From Acanthochromis polyacanthus (lineage: Eukaryota; Chordata; Actinopteri; Pomacentridae), in assembly GCF_021347895.1 (NCBI RefSeq), contig NC_067113.1, forward strand, positions 370,844-434,843: a stretch of 64,000 nucleotides of DNA. Reading direction: 5' to 3'. The notes beneath the pieces were generated by a model. The model ran no database searches. It was not told the origin of the DNA and saw only the letters and a list, made by a program, of their open reading frames with translations. Made by a program: the position numbers and the translations under genes. Positions 22,562 to 64,000 of this stretch are shown here, one piece after another. Each line of letters begins with the position of its first letter. Position 1 is the first letter of the stretch.

Positions 22562-22667
22562 GAAAACGAAAAAACAGCTTGATTTTTTGTTTCTGCTCGT
22601 GTCTTTTATAGCCAGAAAACGAAAAAACGGCTTGATTTTTTGTTTCTGCTGGTGTCTTTTATAGCCA
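22562..22667 (+). repeat. 53-bp tandem duplication
   Basis: Two near-identical 53-bp units (22562-22614, 22615-22667), each starting GAAAACGAAAAAAC and ending CTTTTATAGCCA, followed by the beginning of a third. They differ at two positions. Confidence 0.85.
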
Positions 22668-22714
22668 GGAAACGGACTGATAAAACGTACCTTGTCCGTA
22701 CATGGACCCCTAAC

Positions 22715-22850
22715 CCCTAATTGCTCCTAATGGGTCGTGGTTAGCGCCTTGCATGGCAGCTTCCGCCATCAGTGTGTGTGTGTGAATGTGACATATCTTG
22801 TAAAGCGCTTTGCAGGTATAGTAACGCGCATTTACCATTTCATCCACTAG
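22715..22850 (+). mobile_element. SINE/L2-type 3' tail relic
   Basis: The segment has GTGTGTGTGAATGTGAC, then TGTAAAGCGCTTTGCAGG and CATTTACCATTT. This is the 3' tail shared by fish SINEs that use L2-clade LINE machinery. Confidence 0.5.
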
Positions 22851-23084
22851 ATCGTTAATAAAAGCTGTTCTACGCCAAAACTCACCTGCTGACTAAATGA
22901 ATGAATGAGGAAATCAAACAGCGTGTGTGGCTGAAAGAGGGCGGAGACAGAGAGAAACTCGAGGTTTCCTGAGAAAAACCTGCTGGTTATGACGGTAGAC
23001 AACTGACCGAGAATTTAAGTTATTTATGTATGGATGAATTTATGTATGTGTGAAACAGGCTAGAATTACCCCTCTGTCTCTAGT

Positions 23085-23395
23085 TAGAGTTACCTGACCT
23101 CGTCATGTGCTGTTGTGTCCTTGGGCAAGAGGGCACTTTACCCGCCTTGCCTCCAGTGCTGCTCTCACACTGGTGTATGAATGCGTGTGAATGTTGGTGG
23201 TGGTCGGAGGGGCCGTAGGGGCGGATTGGCAGCCACGCTTCCATCAGTCTGCCCCAGGGCAGCTGTGGCTACAAATGTAGTTTACCAACACCAGAGTCAG
23301 AATGTGTGAATGAATAAATAATGGATCCATTGTGAAGCGTTTTGAGTGCCCAAAAAAGTGCTATATAAATCTAATGTATTATTATATATAATTAT
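23085..23395 (+). mobile_element. SINE/L2-type retroposon relic
   Basis: The body has GGGCAAGAGGGCACTTTACCC, GGTGGTGGTCGGAGGGG and GGCAGCTGTGGCTACAAATG. The tail is GTGAAGCGTTTTGAGTG ... GTGCTATATAAATCTAATG followed by ATTATTATA. This order is typical of an abundant fish SINE family with an L2-like 3' end. Orientation is plus, judging by the tail. Confidence 0.6.
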
Positions 23396-23399
23396 TATT

Positions 23400-23475
23400 A
23401 CCTCGCTTTGTGAAACAGAAAACTCTGAGTTTCCCTAATTTCAGCGTTAAACTCAGAGTTTTCACTAAATCAGTC
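23400..23475. mobile_element. Harbinger-like foldback terminus
   Basis: A perfect 14-bp inverted pair, AAAACTCTGAGTTT (23419-23432) and AAACTCAGAGTTTT (23449-23462), flanked by TTTGTGAAAC and GTGAAACGG. It resembles Harbinger MITE ends and the left end of the relic at 11580. Confidence 0.45.
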
Positions 23476-23798
23476 ACGTGAAACGGACCCCAGACTACTC
23501 TCTGGTACTCCCTACACTTTCCAAAGGAGATAAAATAAGCCAGGTGAGAGCAGTGTGTGGTCAACGCACATGTCATAAAAAATAACAGTAATTCGTGGGA
23601 TCTTCAGTTCCTCAGATGCTGGGAGGACATGAAGACTTTTGTGTTCACTCTTGCAGCCTACAGCAGAACTTTGGTGTGCCTTACTTGTGGTTGGGATATT
23701 TTATAAACAGCTGTAAAAAGTAAACAGAGCTGGTGAAGTGGCATGCAGCTGCTCAGTGGTTTACTGGGAGCAGTGGGCTGGATGACTGGTTCTGGTGG

Positions 23799-24370
23799 CA
23801 GTGTTGCCAACTTAGCGACTTTCTCGCTAAAGCTAGCGACTTTTCAAAGCTCCTAGCGACTTTTTTTGTCAAAAGCTACTAGCGACAAATCTAGCAACTT
23901 TTTCTGCCGTTTTGGAGACTCTGATAGGAAAACTCGGCTCATTCTGCAGTTACTGTTTTCAACAAGCAGCAGGTGCTGCTGTGAGCTCCTCCCCCTCCCA
24001 GAGCACTGTCAGTCCAGTAACCCCGCAGCAGTCTCAGTGAGGGGAGGCGGAGACCCACATCACTCCGCGGCCAGACGATAGATGAATCGCGCATGCGCAA
24101 AGTCACTACAGATCCCATCCAGACTTACGGAGCCATATAAACGAAAATGTTTCTTCACTGTCATGCTAAAATAAACCACAGCATTTAGCTTCTAGTACAG
24201 TAACATATTTTGATTGTTTTATGCTCACTTTTTGGTCTATTCCACAACGTTATTCCTCTCTCCTACAACGTTGATTACAATTACATGCAAATTGGGAAAT
24301 ATGCAAATTAGTTGATGACGTCATTTAGCGACTTCTAGCGACTTTCCTTACTGAGGAGTTGGCAACAGTG
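23799..24370. mobile_element. hAT-type MITE with 8-bp target duplication
   Basis: A 572-bp unit with terminal inverted repeats CAGTGTTGCCAACT (left) and CACTGTTGCCAACT (read inward from the right), flanked by an exact 8-bp duplication TCTGGTGG (23791-23798, 24371-24378). Inside both ends the motif TAGCGACTTT repeats. No transposase frame is present, so it is non-autonomous. Confidence 0.85.
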
Positions 24371-24378
24371 TCTGGTGG

Positions 24379-64000
<39,622 letters not shown>

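Overview
The window looks like nuclear DNA of a teleost fish, probably a percomorph. It has multi-exon genes with GT-AG introns, long CA/GT microsatellites, and a dense mix of Tc1, hAT, Harbinger, L1, Penelope and SINE copies of the kinds common in fish. There is no operon, RBS or other prokaryotic signal. All identifications come from reading the sequence and from memory of the families; no search was run.

Two conserved host genes lie head to tail on the + strand. The 3' part of caprin2 (12 exons, 3864-10571) ends in a C1q domain and enters from the left. ipo8 (importin-8, 23 exons read, 24961 to beyond 64000) fills the right two thirds and runs off the window in its acidic C-terminal region. 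As I recall, CAPRIN2 and IPO8 are also neighbours in the same orientation in mammals, which supports ipo8 over ipo7.

Layout: 1-3700, a hAT (BED-finger) transposase, an L1 relic and a Tc1 relic, probably inside an upstream caprin2 intron. 3864-11176, caprin2 and its 3' UTR. 11580-24370, a transposon-rich intergenic block. It holds a broken Harbinger with an internally inverted transposase piece, an intact 13-exon reading frame for a Ulp1-type cysteine protease fused to an F-box, a short element carrying a RecQ-like helicase fragment, a THAP fragment facing a second transposon-type fragment inside an inverted repeat, two 0.85-kb direct repeats with CCAAT/TATA architecture, and hAT and SINE copies. 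24961-64000, ipo8, whose introns are loaded with nested insertions.

The most structured places are ipo8 intron 9 and intron 17. In intron 9 a Tc1 copy received a SINE, part of its transposase sequence expanded into a 50-bp minisatellite with higher-order structure, and that array was then split by an L1 with a 16-bp target duplication. Intron 17 holds a Tc1 copy with an uninterrupted 339-codon transposase and complete inverted repeats. Exons 5 and 6 of ipo8 are bracketed by complementary (GT)42 and CA-rich tracts. No tRNA, rRNA or CRISPR array was seen.
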